Below are positions 7,508-17,067 of a stretch of DNA of 64,000 bases, one piece after another; position 1 is the stretch's first letter, and each line of letters begins with the position of its first letter. Source of the stretch: Puniceibacterium confluentis (GTDB lineage Bacteria; Pseudomonadota; Alphaproteobacteria; Rhodobacterales; Rhodobacteraceae); contig NZ_VOJI01000004.1 in assembly GCF_007923445.1 (NCBI RefSeq), positions 1-64,000 of the forward strand, written 5' to 3'. A program made the position numbers and the translations under genes. The notes beneath the pieces are model-generated. The model made no database searches. It was not told the origin of the DNA and saw nothing but the letters and a program-made list of their open reading frames with translations.

Positions 7508-9400
7508 TTAAGTTTTTGCATATCCCAGGCTTTTGAGTGCCTCCCGGATTTCGTCGAGAATGGCCGGATCGTCGATGGTCGCAGGCACCTTGAAGTCGGT
7601 CCCGTCGGCGATCTGGATCATCGTGCGGCGCAGGATCTTGCCCGAGCGGGTCTTGGGCAACCGATCCACCACGGAGCACAGCTTGAAGGCCGCGACCGGT
7701 CCGATCTGGTTGCGCACCAGTTTGACGCATTCCGCCGTGATTTCGCTGTGCGGACGGTTCACGCCTTTGGTCAGGCAGACAAAGCCCATCGGCAACTGCC
7801 CCTTGAGATCGTCGGCCACGCCGATCACCGCGCATTCGGCCACGTCCGGATGTGAGGCCAGCACCTCTTCCATGCCGCCGGTCGACAACCGGTGACCAGC
7901 CACGTTGATCACGTCGTCGGTGCGCGCCATGATCCAGAGGTATCCGTCGGCATCCTTCATCCCGGCATCGCCGGTTTCGTAGTACCCGGGGAAATGCGAC
8001 AGGTAGGATTTGCGGAATCGGTCTTCGGCATTCCACAGGGTCGGCAGGGTGCCGGGCGGCAGCGGCAACCGGATGGCGATGGCGCCCAGGCTGCCCGCGG
8101 GCAATTCATGTCCACCCTCGTCCAGAATCCGCACGTCATAACCGGGCATCGCGACCGTGGGCGATCCGATCTTCACCGGCAGCGGCTCGATTCCCGCCGG
8201 ATTTCCGGCGATGGTGTAGCCGGTTTCGGTCTGCCACCAGTGGTCGTAGACCGGTTTGCCGGTCAGTTTCTGTGTCCATTCGATGGTGTCGGGGTCGGCG
8301 CGCTCGCCGGCAAGGTAGATGGCGCGCAGGCCGCTGAGGTCGTACTTTTTCAGGTACTCGCCTTTGGGATCTTCGCGTTTGACGGCGCGAAAGGCGGTGG
8401 GGGCGGTGAAGAAGCTCTTGACGTCATGCTCTTCGATCACCCGCCAGAAGGTGCCGGCATCGGGGGTGCCCACCGGCTTGCCCTCGAACACGATCGAGGT
8501 GTTGCCGTGGATCAGCGGGCCATAGCAGATGTAGGAATGGCCGACGACCCATCCGACATCCGAAGCCGCCCAGAACACCTCTCCGGGGTCGACATTGTAG
8601 ACATTCTTCATCGTCCAGTTCAGCGCCACCAGATGGCCGCCAGTGGGGCGCACGACGCCCTTCGGGGCACCTGTCGTCCCGGAGGTGTACAGGATATAGG
8701 CCGGGTGGCTGCCCTCGACAGGCAGGCACTCTGCCGGGGTTGCTCCCTCCTGGAACGCGTGCCAGTCAAAATCAATGCCGTCCCTGAGATCCGCAATGGC
8801 CTGTTCGCGCTGCAGGATCACTGTGAACTCCGGCTTGTGCCGGGACTGGGCCATCGCGCCGTCGATCAGCGGCTTGTAAGGGATCACCCGCCCGGGTTCG
8901 ATGCCACAGGAAGCGGCAAGGATCGCCTTGGGTTGCGCATCGTCGATGCGCAGCGCCAGTTCGTTTGCGGCAAAGCCACCAAAAACCACCGAATGGATCG
9001 CGCCCAGCCGGGCGCAGGCCAGCATGGCGACAATCGCCTCGGGAACCATCGGCATATAGATGACGACACGGTCACCTTTTTCGATCCCGCGTGCCTTCAG
9101 CGCACCGGCCAGCGTGGCGGTCAGGGTCTTGAGCTCGGCATAGGTGATCTTTGACTGGGTTCCGGTGATCGGGCTGTCATGGATCAGCGCCACCCGGCTG
9201 CCATTGCCGGCAGCGACGTGCCGGTCAACGGCGTTCCAGCAGGTGTTGACCATGCCATCCGCAAACCATTCGTAGAGGTCGTTGCCGCGGTCGAACAAAG
9301 CCTTTGACGGCTTTTGATCCCAGTCGATGGCTTCGGCTGCCTGCAGCCAGAATGTCTCTGGGTCCGATTGCCAGCTCTGATAGACGTCCTTGTAACCCAT
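7508..9400 (-). CDS. prpE: Propionate--CoA ligase (propionyl-CoA synthetase)
   Basis: Activates propionate to propionyl-CoA with ATP. The 630-aa protein has the acetyl/propionyl-CoA synthetase architecture: an N-terminal ACAS segment (YQSWQSDPETFW), the P-loop YILYTSGTTGAPKG, the binding motif WWQTETG, then YETGDAG and the C-terminal catalytic-lysine loop KTRSGKILRR. The RPTGGH segment following the P-loop is typical of PrpE rather than Acs. The ATG at 9398-9400 follows an AGGGGACAGG site. The upstream gap to maeB carries repeated TTTGCAAA-like half sites, so control by a short-chain fatty acyl-CoA regulator is plausible. Acetate as a side substrate is likely. Confidence 0.92.
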   Translation of the reverse strand: MGYKDVYQSWQSDPETFWLQAAEAIDWDQKPSKALFDRGNDLYEWFADGMVNTCWNAVDRHVAAGNGSRVALIHDSPITGTQSKITYAELKTLTATLAGALKARGIEKGDRVVIYMPMVPEAIVAMLACARLGAIHSVVFGGFAANELALRIDDAQPKAILAASCGIEPGRVIPYKPLIDGAMAQSRHKPEFTVILQREQAIADLRDGIDFDWHAFQEGATPAECLPVEGSHPAYILYTSGTTGAPKGVVRPTGGHLVALNWTMKNVYNVDPGEVFWAASDVGWVVGHSYICYGPLIHGNTSIVFEGKPVGTPDAGTFWRVIEEHDVKSFFTAPTAFRAVKREDPKGEYLKKYDLSGLRAIYLAGERADPDTIEWTQKLTGKPVYDHWWQTETGYTIAGNPAGIEPLPVKIGSPTVAMPGYDVRILDEGGHELPAGSLGAIAIRLPLPPGTLPTLWNAEDRFRKSYLSHFPGYYETGDAGMKDADGYLWIMARTDDVINVAGHRLSTGGMEEVLASHPDVAECAVIGVADDLKGQLPMGFVCLTKGVNRPHSEITAECVKLVRNQIGPVAAFKLCSVVDRLPKTRSGKILRRTMIQIADGTDFKVPATIDDPAILDEIREALKSLGYAKT

Positions 9401-9494
9401 GGTCCTGTCCCCTCCGATTTGGCATAGCGTTACGAAAGCACAGGCAGCGGGGCAAGCCTGTTACCGGTCACAGGCTTGTCCTGTCACACGGGAA

Positions 9495-9590
9495 TTTGCA
9501 GATTTCGCATAAGCTCTCTGCAAATATTTGCAAAGTACCGCGGGATATGCGGTTCGTCCTGCCCGGTCCCGGGTTCTGCAAATTTGCTAA
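9495..9590 (-). promoter_or_regulatory. Cluster of TTTGCAAA-like dyads upstream of prpE
   Basis: Three paired half sites are visible: TTTGCAGA-TT-TCGCATAA (9495-9512), TCTGCAAA-TA-TTTGCAAA (9517-9534) and TCTGCAAA directly followed by TTTGCTAA (9575-9590). They lie about 95-190 bp upstream of the prpE start. They resemble the TTTGCAAA repeats I recall for PccR/ScfR, regulators of propionyl-CoA assimilation in Rhodobacter, though the spacing differs from the one I remember. No regulator gene of this type is in the window. Confidence 0.5.
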
Positions 9591-9722
9591 CACGATTCTG
9601 CGAAGCGCGAATCGCCTCCGGATGTGGCCGTTGGTGCCGGGGGATGCCGATCAGCCAGTCGTCGGCGCCCGGCGCGGCGCCCGATGTCCGGGATGCACAG
9701 GCAATGACGTACCGGCGGAGAC

Positions 9723-12002
9723 TCAGCCGTAGGCGGCGACCGGCGTACCGGCGATGGCGGCCATGTTCAGCAGACCGCGCGCGGTGATCGATGGGGTGAC
9801 GATATGCGCGTGATTGCCCATCCCCATCAGGATCGGACCGACTTCCAGACCGCCGCCCTTCATCTTGAGAATGTTGCGCACGCCCGACGCGGCATCGGCA
9901 TGTCCGAAGATCAGCACATTGGCGGCGCCCGTCATCCGGTTGGACGGCAGCAGGCGGGCGCGCAGTTCCGGATCCAGCGCCGCGTCCACGTTCATTTCGC
10001 CCTCGTAGCAGAAGTCGCGCGGCGCGGAATCCAGGATCTGGATCGCTTCGCGCAGGCGGTTGCCGCTGCCTTCGCCCTGATTGCCGAACTGCGACTGCGA
10101 ACACAGCGCGATGTTGGGCGTGATCCCAAAGCGGCGCACGTGGCGGGCGGCGGCGATGGCGGTATCCGCCAGCTGCCGCGGTGTCGGATAGACATGCACA
10201 TGGGTGTCGGCGATGAACAGCGGCCCGTCCTCGAGGATCATCAGCGACAGTGCGCCGACCGGGCGCAATTCGTCGGCGGCCAGCACCTGGGCGACATAGT
10301 TCAGATGCCAGCGGTATTCGCCGAAGGTGCCGCAGATCAGACTGTCCGCTTCCTTGCGATGCACCATGACCGCCCCGATGGCGGTGGTATTGGTGCGCAT
10401 GATCGCACGGGCAATGTCCGGCGACACGCCGCGGCGGGCCAGAATGGCGTGATAACTTTCCCAGTAATCCCGATAGCGCGGGTCGTTTTCCGGGTTCACG
10501 ATCTTGAAGTCGCGGTCCGGACGGATTTCCAGCCCCAGACGTTCACAGCGCGAGTCAATCACGTCGGGGCGGCCGATCAGGATCGGTTGCTCGGTGGTCT
10601 CCTGCAGGATCGCCTGCGCCGCGCGCAGCACCCGCTCGTCTTCGCCCTCGGCAAAGACGATCCGGCGTGACGCGGTGCGCGCCGCCTCAAAGACCGGCCG
10701 CATGAGCAGCGCCGACTTGTAGACATTGGCGTCGAGCTTGGCCTTGTAGGCCTTCATGTCGTCAATCGGCCGGGTTGCGACGCCGGTTTGCATGGCCGCC
10801 CGCGCCACGGCGGTCGAGACAACGCCGGAAAGACGCGGATCAAAGGGTTTCGGGATCAGATATTCGGCCCCGAACGTCAGCTGTTCGCCCTGATAGGCGG
10901 CGGCGGCCTCGGCGCTGGTGGTGGCGCGGGCCATGGCGGCGATGCCTTCGACGCAGGCGATTTCCATCTCGTCATTGATGGTGGTCGCGCCGACGTCCAG
11001 CGCGCCGCGGAAGATGAAGGGAAAGCACAGCACGTTGTTGACCTGATTGGGAAAATCCGACCGGCCGGTGGCAATGATCGCATCCGGGGCCACGGCGCGG
11101 GCGGCGTCGGGCATGATTTCCGGGTTGGGATTGGCCAGGGCAAAGATGATCGGGCGGGCGCTCATCCGGGCGACCATGTCCGGTGTCAGCACATTCGGCC
11201 CGGACAGGCCCAGGAACAGATCGGCCCCGGCGATGACATCGTCCAGAGTGCGCTTGTCGGTCACCTGCGCAAAGGCGGATTTCTGCGGGTTCATGTCGAC
11301 TTCGCGGCCCTCGAACACCAGGCCGTGGACATCGCACAGCCAGATATTCTCGCGTTTCACACCCAACTTGACCAGCATGTTGAGGCAGGCAATCCCGGCG
11401 GCGCCGCCGCCGGTGGACACGATCTTGATGTCTTCGAACGCCTTGCCGGCGACATGCAGGGCATTGAAGGCGGCCGCCCCGACCACGATGGCGGTGCCAT
11501 GCTGGTCGTCGTGAAAGACCGGGATGTTCATCCGCTCGCGGCACAGCTTTTCAACGATAAAGCAATCCGGCGCCTTGATGTCCTCGAGGTTGATCGCTCC
11601 GAAGGTGGGCTCGAGCGCGCAGACGATATCCGCCAGCTTTTCCGGGTCGCTTTCGTTCACTTCGATATCGAAGCAATCAATGTTGGCGAACTTCTTGAAC
11701 AGGACGGCCTTGCCCTCCATCACCGGTTTGCTGGCCAGCGCGCCGATGTTGCCCAGACCCAGCACCGCCGTGCCGTTGGTCACGACGGCAACGAGGTTGC
11801 CGCGCGCGGTGTAGCGGGCGGCATTGGCCGGGTCGGCCTTGATTTCGAGACAGGCCTCGGCGACGCCGGGGGAATAGGCCCGCGCCAGGTCACGGCCGTT
11901 GGCCAGGGGTTTTGTCGCGCGGATTTCAAGTTTCCCGGGTTTGGGGAATTCGTGATAGGCAAGCGCCGCCTGGCGCAGGGTTTCATTAGAGCTGTCGGAC
12001 AC
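9723..12002 (-). CDS. maeB: NADP-dependent malic enzyme with C-terminal phosphotransacetylase domain
   Basis: Decarboxylates malate to pyruvate, making NADPH. The 759-aa product has two parts. Residues about 1-430 are malic enzyme ([12 protein letters not shown], the Rossmann loop [15 protein letters not shown] and [14 protein letters not shown]). Residues about 440-759 are a phosphotransacetylase-like domain ([20 protein letters not shown]-like segments, [15 protein letters not shown]), the standard MaeB fusion in which this domain binds acetyl-CoA and regulates rather than catalyses. The start is GTG at 12000-12002, preceded by GCAGGAGG; no in-frame ATG fits better. It is divergent from the nucleoside-salvage operon. 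Confidence 0.96.
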   Translation of the reverse strand: MSDSSNETLRQAALAYHEFPKPGKLEIRATKPLANGRDLARAYSPGVAEACLEIKADPANAARYTARGNLVAVVTNGTAVLGLGNIGALASKPVMEGKAVLFKKFANIDCFDIEVNESDPEKLADIVCALEPTFGAINLEDIKAPDCFIVEKLCRERMNIPVFHDDQHGTAIVVGAAAFNALHVAGKAFEDIKIVSTGGGAAGIACLNMLVKLGVKRENIWLCDVHGLVFEGREVDMNPQKSAFAQVTDKRTLDDVIAGADLFLGLSGPNVLTPDMVARMSARPIIFALANPNPEIMPDAARAVAPDAIIATGRSDFPNQVNNVLCFPFIFRGALDVGATTINDEMEIACVEGIAAMARATTSAEAAAAYQGEQLTFGAEYLIPKPFDPRLSGVVSTAVARAAMQTGVATRPIDDMKAYKAKLDANVYKSALLMRPVFEAARTASRRIVFAEGEDERVLRAAQAILQETTEQPILIGRPDVIDSRCERLGLEIRPDRDFKIVNPENDPRYRDYWESYHAILARRGVSPDIARAIMRTNTTAIGAVMVHRKEADSLICGTFGEYRWHLNYVAQVLAADELRPVGALSLMILEDGPLFIADTHVHVYPTPRQLADTAIAAARHVRRFGITPNIALCSQSQFGNQGEGSGNRLREAIQILDSAPRDFCYEGEMNVDAALDPELRARLLPSNRMTGAANVLIFGHADAASGVRNILKMKGGGLEVGPILMGMGNHAHIVTPSITARGLLNMAAIAGTPVAAYG

Positions 12003-12312
12003 GGGCGGCCTCCTGCGGAAATGGGTGGTTCAGGGCTAAACCACTTGCGTGCCCCGGGGAAGGGACTGGATTTCGCGTAGCAGTTTCGCCCGGCATTTGT
12101 AAATGACCATAGCGGCGTTGACGGCGGCGGAAGCGCCGGTCGCGGAGCCGCTGAAGCGGCTGTCTTCCGGGTCCGGGCACAGGCCCGATTGCGGCATGCG
12201 AATATCTCTGACGACCGGGGTTTCCGGCAGTTCTGCCGCAGGGTGCCCCGGCGCCAGGCTTGCAATCCGTGCGCCCGCTTCGCAACATGCCGGACAGACG
12301 AGGAGACGGACC
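12003..12312. other. Divergent promoter region between maeB and cdd
   Basis: Roughly 310 bases between divergent genes. It includes AGCCGCTGAAGCGGCT, an inverted repeat near 12147-12162, and an AGGAG ribosome-binding site (12301-12305) for cdd. A minus-strand open frame covers the region but shows no family features and I do not call it a gene. Confidence 0.45.
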
Positions 12313-12705
12313 ATGACCCTGAAAGACGCCGCAACAGCGGTACGCCTGAACGCCTATGCACCCTATTCCGGCTTCCGGGTCGGGGCAGCCCTTCGCACGC
12401 CCGGCGGACAGGTCTTTGCCGGCTGCAATGTCGAAAATGTCGCCTATCCCGAAGGCACCTGCGCCGAAGCCGGAGCCATCGCCGCGATGATCGCTGGCGG
12501 CGAGTCCAGGATCGCCGAGATTTACGTGATTGCCGACAGTCCCGACCCGGTGCCGCCCTGCGGTGGCTGTCGGCAGAAACTGGCGGAGTTTGCCGGTCAG
12601 GATGTGGTGGTGACGATGGCGACGGTGGCCGGTTTCGAAAGAACCGCGACGGTGGCGGAACTGCTGCCCGGGGCTTTCGGCAAGGGGCACATGGAGACCA
12701 CCTGA
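12313..12705 (+). CDS. cdd: Cytidine deaminase
   Basis: Deaminates cytidine and deoxycytidine to uridine and deoxyuridine. The 130-aa protein is the small homotetrameric, zinc-dependent type. NAYAPYSGFRVGAAL is the substrate segment, CNVENVAYPEGTCAEAGAI carries the first Zn ligand Cys and the catalytic Glu, and PPCGGCRQKLAEF supplies the other two Cys ligands. ATG 12313 follows AGGAG by seven bases. It is the first gene of the salvage operon; its stop overlaps the deoA start (TGATG), suggesting translational coupling. Confidence 0.94.
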   Translation: MTLKDAATAVRLNAYAPYSGFRVGAALRTPGGQVFAGCNVENVAYPEGTCAEAGAIAAMIAGGESRIAEIYVIADSPDPVPPCGGCRQKLAEFAGQDVVVTMATVAGFERTATVAELLPGAFGKGHMETT

Positions 12706-14006
12706 TGGATGCCCGCCGCATCATAGCCTGTCTGCGCCGGGGCGAGGAGCCATCGGACGCGGCGCTTGCATGGTTCGCGGCGGGGCTGGCCGATGGCCGG
12801 GTCAGCGATGCCCAGGCCGGGGCCTTTGCCATGGCGGTCTGCCTGCGCGGGCTTTCGGATCCGGGCAGGGCGGCGCTGACGCGGGCGATGCGCGACTCGG
12901 GGCGGGTCCTGCGCTGGGATCTGGACGCGCCGGTGCTGGACAAGCATTCGACCGGCGGGGTCGGGGACTGTGTATCCCTGGTTCTGGCCCCGGCGTTGGC
13001 GGCCTGCGGGGTTTACGTGCCGATGATTTCCGGGCGCGGCCTCGGACACACCGGCGGCACGCTGGACAAGATCGAAGCCATTCCGGGGGTCGTGACCACC
13101 CTGGACGAGAGCCGGTTTCGCGACGTGGTGGCGCGGGCAGGCTGCGCCATCGTCAGTGCCAGCGCTGACATCGCCCCGGCAGACCGCCGCCTGTATGCGG
13201 TCCGGGATGTCACCGCGACGGTCGAATCGCTGGATCTCATCTGCGCCTCGATCCTGTCCAAGAAGCTGGCGGCCGGGCTGGACGGACTGGTTCTGGACGT
13301 CAAGGTCGGATCCGGCGCCTTCATGAAAACCGACGACGACGCGCGGTCGCTGGCACGGGCGCTGGTCGCCACGGCCTGTGCGGCGGGCTGCCCGACAACT
13401 GCGCTGATCACCGACATGTCGCAGCCGCTGGCTCCGGCCCTGGGCAATGCGCTCGAGGTCGATGCCGCGCTGCAAGTCCTGACCGGGGCGGCGCAGGGAC
13501 CGCTGGCCGAGCTGAGCCAGGAGCTGGGCGGGGCGCTGTTGCACAGGGCAGGCTTGAGCGGGTCGGCTGCGGCGGGGGCGCGGCGCATTGCCGAGGCGCT
13601 TGCCTCCGGGGCGGCGGCAGAGCGTTTTGGTCGGATGATCGCGGCGATGGGCGGGCCGCTGCGCTTTGTCGAGGACTGGCGTCGCTTCCTGCCCGAAGCC
13701 ACGGTGATCCGCGAGGTTCCGGCCCCGGAGGCGGGGGTGATCAGCGCCATCGACGGCGAAGCTCTGGGGCTGGCGGTGGTCGCGCTGGGCGGCGGGCGTC
13801 AGGTGGAAAGCGATGTTGTGGATGCCTCGGTCGGGCTGTCCGAGGTTCTGCCGATGGGCACCCGGGTCGAGAAAGGCCAGCCGCTGGCCCGTGTCCACGC
13901 CGCGCGCACCGACGCCGCCGACGCGGCTGTGCAGGCGGTTCGGGCGGCGGTGCGCCTGGGAACCGGTCCGCAGATCGGTCCGCTGGTGCGGGAGCGGGTG
14001 GAGTGA
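12705..14006 (+). CDS. deoA: Thymidine phosphorylase
   Basis: Phosphorolyses thymidine (and deoxyuridine) to the free base and deoxyribose 1-phosphate, which DeoB then isomerises. The 433-aa length is typical. The phosphate-binding KHSTGGVGD, the SGRGLGHTGGTLDKIEAIPG loop and LDVKVGSGAFMK are intact. The C-terminal third holds a lipoyl-like fold segment (PEAGVISAIDGEALG) seen in the family. The ATG at 12705 overlaps the cdd stop by one base. The downstream gap to deoB (130 bp) contains an interspersed repeat with a strong hairpin. Confidence 0.95.
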   Translation: MDARRIIACLRRGEEPSDAALAWFAAGLADGRVSDAQAGAFAMAVCLRGLSDPGRAALTRAMRDSGRVLRWDLDAPVLDKHSTGGVGDCVSLVLAPALAACGVYVPMISGRGLGHTGGTLDKIEAIPGVVTTLDESRFRDVVARAGCAIVSASADIAPADRRLYAVRDVTATVESLDLICASILSKKLAAGLDGLVLDVKVGSGAFMKTDDDARSLARALVATACAAGCPTTALITDMSQPLAPALGNALEVDAALQVLTGAAQGPLAELSQELGGALLHRAGLSGSAAAGARRIAEALASGAAAERFGRMIAAMGGPLRFVEDWRRFLPEATVIREVPAPEAGVISAIDGEALGLAVVALGGGRQVESDVVDASVGLSEVLPMGTRVEKGQPLARVHAARTDAADAAVQAVRAAVRLGTGPQIGPLVRERVE

Positions 14007-14048
14007 TGGCGCCCGGGCCCGGCGGTGTCGCGGCGGCGCGGGCAGGAA

Positions 14049-14099
14049 CGAGGGGCGCTGCCCCTCGCGCTCCCCGGAGTATTTGCAAAGAGAAGAAAC
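14049..14099 (+). repeat. Interspersed repeat, copy 2, full form with hairpin
   Basis: CGAGGGGC (14049-14056) pairs with GCCCCTCG (14060-14067), then CGCTCCCC leads into GGAGTATTT...AAGAGAAGAAAC ending at 14099. This is the most complete copy in the window, hairpin followed by the A-rich motif. It lies within the cdd-upp operon, between deoA and deoB, where the hairpin could affect message stability or partial termination. Confidence 0.65.
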
Positions 14100-14136
14100 A
14101 ACGGTGCCGGGCGCAGGCCCGGACAGGGAGGCGACG

Positions 14137-15342
14137 ATGAGAGCGTTTCTGGTGGTGATGGATTCGGTCGGGATCGGCGGTGCGCCGGATGCCGGGGAAT
14201 ATTTCAACGGCGCGCTGCCTGACACCGGATCCAATACCGTTGGGCATATCGCCGGGGCCTGCGCCGCGGGGGCGGCGGAACAGGGGCGTTCGGGGGCTCT
14301 GCACCTCCCGGTTCTGGACACTCTCGGGTTGGGCGCCGCCGTGCGCCTGGCGTCCGGCGCGCCGACGCCGGGGCTGAGCCGCGTACCGACCGGGCGCTGG
14401 GGCGCGGCGACCGAGACCTCTCGCGGCAAGGACACACCGTCGGGCCATTGGGATCTGGCGGGGCTGCCGGTGCCCTGGGAGTGGCACTATTTTCCCGACA
14501 AGCAGCCCGCGTTTCCGGAAGCGATCGTCCAGACCGTCGGCGCGCTGGCCGGAACCGACGGAATTCTGGGCAATTGTCACGGCTCGGGCACCGCGATGAT
14601 CGAGCGTTTCGGCGCCGAACATCTGCGCACCGGCAAGCCGATCTGCTACACCTCGGCGGACTCGGTCTTTCAGATCGCGGCACATGAGGACACCTTTGGT
14701 CTGGAGCGGTTGCTGGCCCTGTGCGCCGCGCTGGCGCCGCATCTGCATGCAATGAAGGTTGGCCGGGTGATCGCGCGCCCGTTTGTCGGCACCGAAGGCG
14801 CATTCCGGCGTACCGGCAACCGGCGTGACTATGCGATCACGCCGCCCGCGCCGGTGCTGACCAACTGGGTGCAGGATGCGGGCCGACGGGTCTTTGCCGT
14901 GGGCAAGATCGGCGACATCTTTTCGATGCAGGGAATCGACGAGCTCTGCAAGGGAACCGACGCCGAGTTGATGCGCCACCTGGGAGATCTTGTGGACCGG
15001 GCGCCGGACGGCAGCCTGACATTCGCCAATTTTGTCGAATTCGACAGTCTCTGGGGGCATCGGCGCGACGTGTCGGGCTATGCCCGGGCGCTGGAGTGGT
15101 TCGACGGCGCCATCGGCGGACTACTTCCGCGTCTGAGGGCCGATGACCTCTTGTGTCTGACTGCGGACCACGGCAATGACCCGACATGGCACGGCACGGA
15201 CCACACCCGTGAGCGCGTGCCGGTGCTGATACATGGCCTTGGCAGCGGATCGCTCGGCCATGTCGCCTTTGCCGATGTTGCCGCCTCTGTTGCGTCGCAC
15301 CTGGGCGTAAGGTCCCTGGGACCGGGAAGGAGTTTTCTGTGA
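14137..15342 (+). CDS. deoB: Phosphopentomutase
   Basis: Interconverts (deoxy)ribose 1-phosphate and 5-phosphate, feeding the sugar of salvaged nucleosides into central metabolism. The 401-aa enzyme belongs to the alkaline-phosphatase superfamily. MRAFLVVMDSVGIGGAPDA gives the first metal Asp, KDTPSGHWDLAG follows, and LTADHGNDPTWHGTDHTRE carries the Asp-His-His metal ligands near the C-terminus. ATG 14137 follows a GGGAGG site. It overlaps the downstream adenosine deaminase gene by one base. Confidence 0.95.
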   Translation: MRAFLVVMDSVGIGGAPDAGEYFNGALPDTGSNTVGHIAGACAAGAAEQGRSGALHLPVLDTLGLGAAVRLASGAPTPGLSRVPTGRWGAATETSRGKDTPSGHWDLAGLPVPWEWHYFPDKQPAFPEAIVQTVGALAGTDGILGNCHGSGTAMIERFGAEHLRTGKPICYTSADSVFQIAAHEDTFGLERLLALCAALAPHLHAMKVGRVIARPFVGTEGAFRRTGNRRDYAITPPAPVLTNWVQDAGRRVFAVGKIGDIFSMQGIDELCKGTDAELMRHLGDLVDRAPDGSLTFANFVEFDSLWGHRRDVSGYARALEWFDGAIGGLLPRLRADDLLCLTADHGNDPTWHGTDHTRERVPVLIHGLGSGSLGHVAFADVAASVASHLGVRSLGPGRSFL

Positions 15343-16373
15343 TGACCCGTCGTGAGGACCGTGAACCGCTGAGCGAAGAGGATCTTGCCGAGATCGCCGC
15401 ACTGCCCAAGGTGGAACTGCACCTGCACCACGAAGGCGCGGCGCCGCCTGCCTTCATCCGCGGCCTGGCGCAGGAAAAATCGGTCAACCTCAGCGGTGTC
15501 TTTCGCGCCGACGGCTCTTATGCCTATCGCGATTTCGTGCATTTCCTGAACGTTTACGAAGCTGCGACGCAGGTGCTGCAGACGCCGCGCGACTATGGTC
15601 GTCTGACCACCGCCCTGCTTGAGGACTGTGCCGCAAATGGCGTGATTTACTGCGAAACCTTCCTCAGCCCCGATTTCTGCGGCGGCGGCGACCTGGGGGC
15701 CTGGCGGGAGTATCTGCACGCGATCCGTGAAGCGGCAGAGGCAGCCGAGCGGGACATGGGGGTTGTCCTGCGCGGCGTCGTCACCTGCGTGCGGCATTTC
15801 GGCCCCGACAGGGCCAAGCCCGCCGCACGCTGCGCCGCCGAGACCGCAGGGAACTGGATTGTCGGTTTTGGTATGGGTGGCGACGAGAATCGCGGCGAAT
15901 TGCGCGACTTTATGTACGCTTTTGATATGGCGCGCGAGGCCGGTCTGAAGCTGACGACCCATGCCGGAGAGTGGCGCGGCCCCTCCGAAGTGCGGGCGGC
16001 CGTCGAGGAGCTGCGCGTTGCCCGCATCGGTCACGGCGTGCGGGCGATCGAGGATCTGGCACTGGTGGATCTGCTGGCCGAAACCGGGGTGGTGCTCGAG
16101 GTCTGCCCCGGTTCGAACGTGACGCTGGGGGTGTATCCGGACCTTGCCGCGCATCCGATTGCCCGCCTGCGCGAGCGGGGTGTAAAGGTGACTGTCTCGA
16201 CCGACGACCCGCCGTTTTTCCACACCAACATGCGGCGTGAGTATGTCAGCCTTGCGCAGACCTTCGGCTGGGACGCCGACACGCTGCGCGCCGTAACCCG
16301 CACCGCGGCCGACGCCGCCTTCTGCAACACGGACACCCGCGACAGGATCCTCAAGCAACTGGACACAAAATGA
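15342..16373 (+). CDS. add: Adenosine deaminase
   Basis: Deaminates adenosine and deoxyadenosine to inosine and deoxyinosine. The 343-aa zinc amidohydrolase shows the HxH metal site in [24 protein letters not shown] with the third metal His and nearby residues, [11 protein letters not shown] with a catalytic His, and [10 protein letters not shown] with the metal-binding Asp. The usual Leu of the HLEG motif is His here (HHEG). Start is ATG 15342, overlapping the deoB stop by one base; a GTG at 15339 is also possible with the same AAGGAG site. Its stop overlaps the upp start (ATGA). Confidence 0.92.
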   Translation: MTRREDREPLSEEDLAEIAALPKVELHLHHEGAAPPAFIRGLAQEKSVNLSGVFRADGSYAYRDFVHFLNVYEAATQVLQTPRDYGRLTTALLEDCAANGVIYCETFLSPDFCGGGDLGAWREYLHAIREAAEAAERDMGVVLRGVVTCVRHFGPDRAKPAARCAAETAGNWIVGFGMGGDENRGELRDFMYAFDMAREAGLKLTTHAGEWRGPSEVRAAVEELRVARIGHGVRAIEDLALVDLLAETGVVLEVCPGSNVTLGVYPDLAAHPIARLRERGVKVTVSTDDPPFFHTNMRREYVSLAQTFGWDADTLRAVTRTAADAAFCNTDTRDRILKQLDTK

Positions 16374-17002
16374 CCGAGCATCTTACCATCGTTGATCACC
16401 CGCTGGTGCAGCACAAGCTGACGCTGATGCGGGAAAAGGCCACGTCGACCGCTGTCTTCCGGCAGTTGCTGCGCGAGATCAGCCAGCTGCTGGCCTATGA
16501 GGTGACGCGCGGACTGCCGCTGACCAAGCGCCGGATCGAAACCCCTCTGAAAGAGATGGAAGCCCCGGTTCTGGCCGGCAAAAAGCTGGCGCTGATCTCG
16601 ATCCTGCGGGCCGGGAACGGGCTGCTCGACGGGGTGCTGGAGCTGATTCCCTCGGCGCGGATCGGTTTTGTCGGTCTTTACCGGGACGAGGTCACGCTGC
16701 AGCCCGTGCAGTATTATTTCAAAGTGCCGGAATCGCTGGAGGACCGGCTGGTGATCGCGGTTGATCCGATGCTTGCCACCGGCAATTCCTCGGTTGCGGC
16801 CATTGACCTGCTCAAGCAGGCGGGGGCGACAAACATCCGTTTCCTGTGCCTTCTCGCGGCCCCGGAAGGCGTGGCGCGGATGAAAGAGGCGCACCCGGAT
16901 GTGCCGATCATCACAGCCTCGCTCGATAGCCACTTGAATGAAAAGGGTTATATCGTTCCGGGACTAGGGGATGCGGGTGACCGCATGTTCGGCACTAAAT
17001 AA
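16370..17002 (+). CDS. upp: Uracil phosphoribosyltransferase
   Basis: Makes UMP from uracil and PRPP, completing pyrimidine salvage begun by Cdd and DeoA. The 210-aa length is standard. The N-terminal [14 protein letters not shown], the flexible loop [13 protein letters not shown], the PRPP loop [14 protein letters not shown] and the uracil-binding [12 protein letters not shown] are all present. The PRPP loop has Asn-Ser-Ser where many bacteria have Gly-Gly-Ser. The start overlaps the add stop by four bases (ATGA), and it is the last gene of the operon. Confidence 0.95.
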   Translation: MTEHLTIVDHPLVQHKLTLMREKATSTAVFRQLLREISQLLAYEVTRGLPLTKRRIETPLKEMEAPVLAGKKLALISILRAGNGLLDGVLELIPSARIGFVGLYRDEVTLQPVQYYFKVPESLEDRLVIAVDPMLATGNSSVAAIDLLKQAGATNIRFLCLLAAPEGVARMKEAHPDVPIITASLDSHLNEKGYIVPGLGDAGDRMFGTK

Positions 17003-17067
17003 GCGGTATCAACGCTTTACAGACTCCGGCAGATCCGGCATCCTGACCGGACATCTGGGGAGATGAC

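Noticed and set aside
12036-12314. Minus-strand open frame of 92 codons between maeB and cdd
   Set aside because: It overlaps the start region of cdd, has no recognisable motif, and its composition looks like chance openness in GC-rich DNA.
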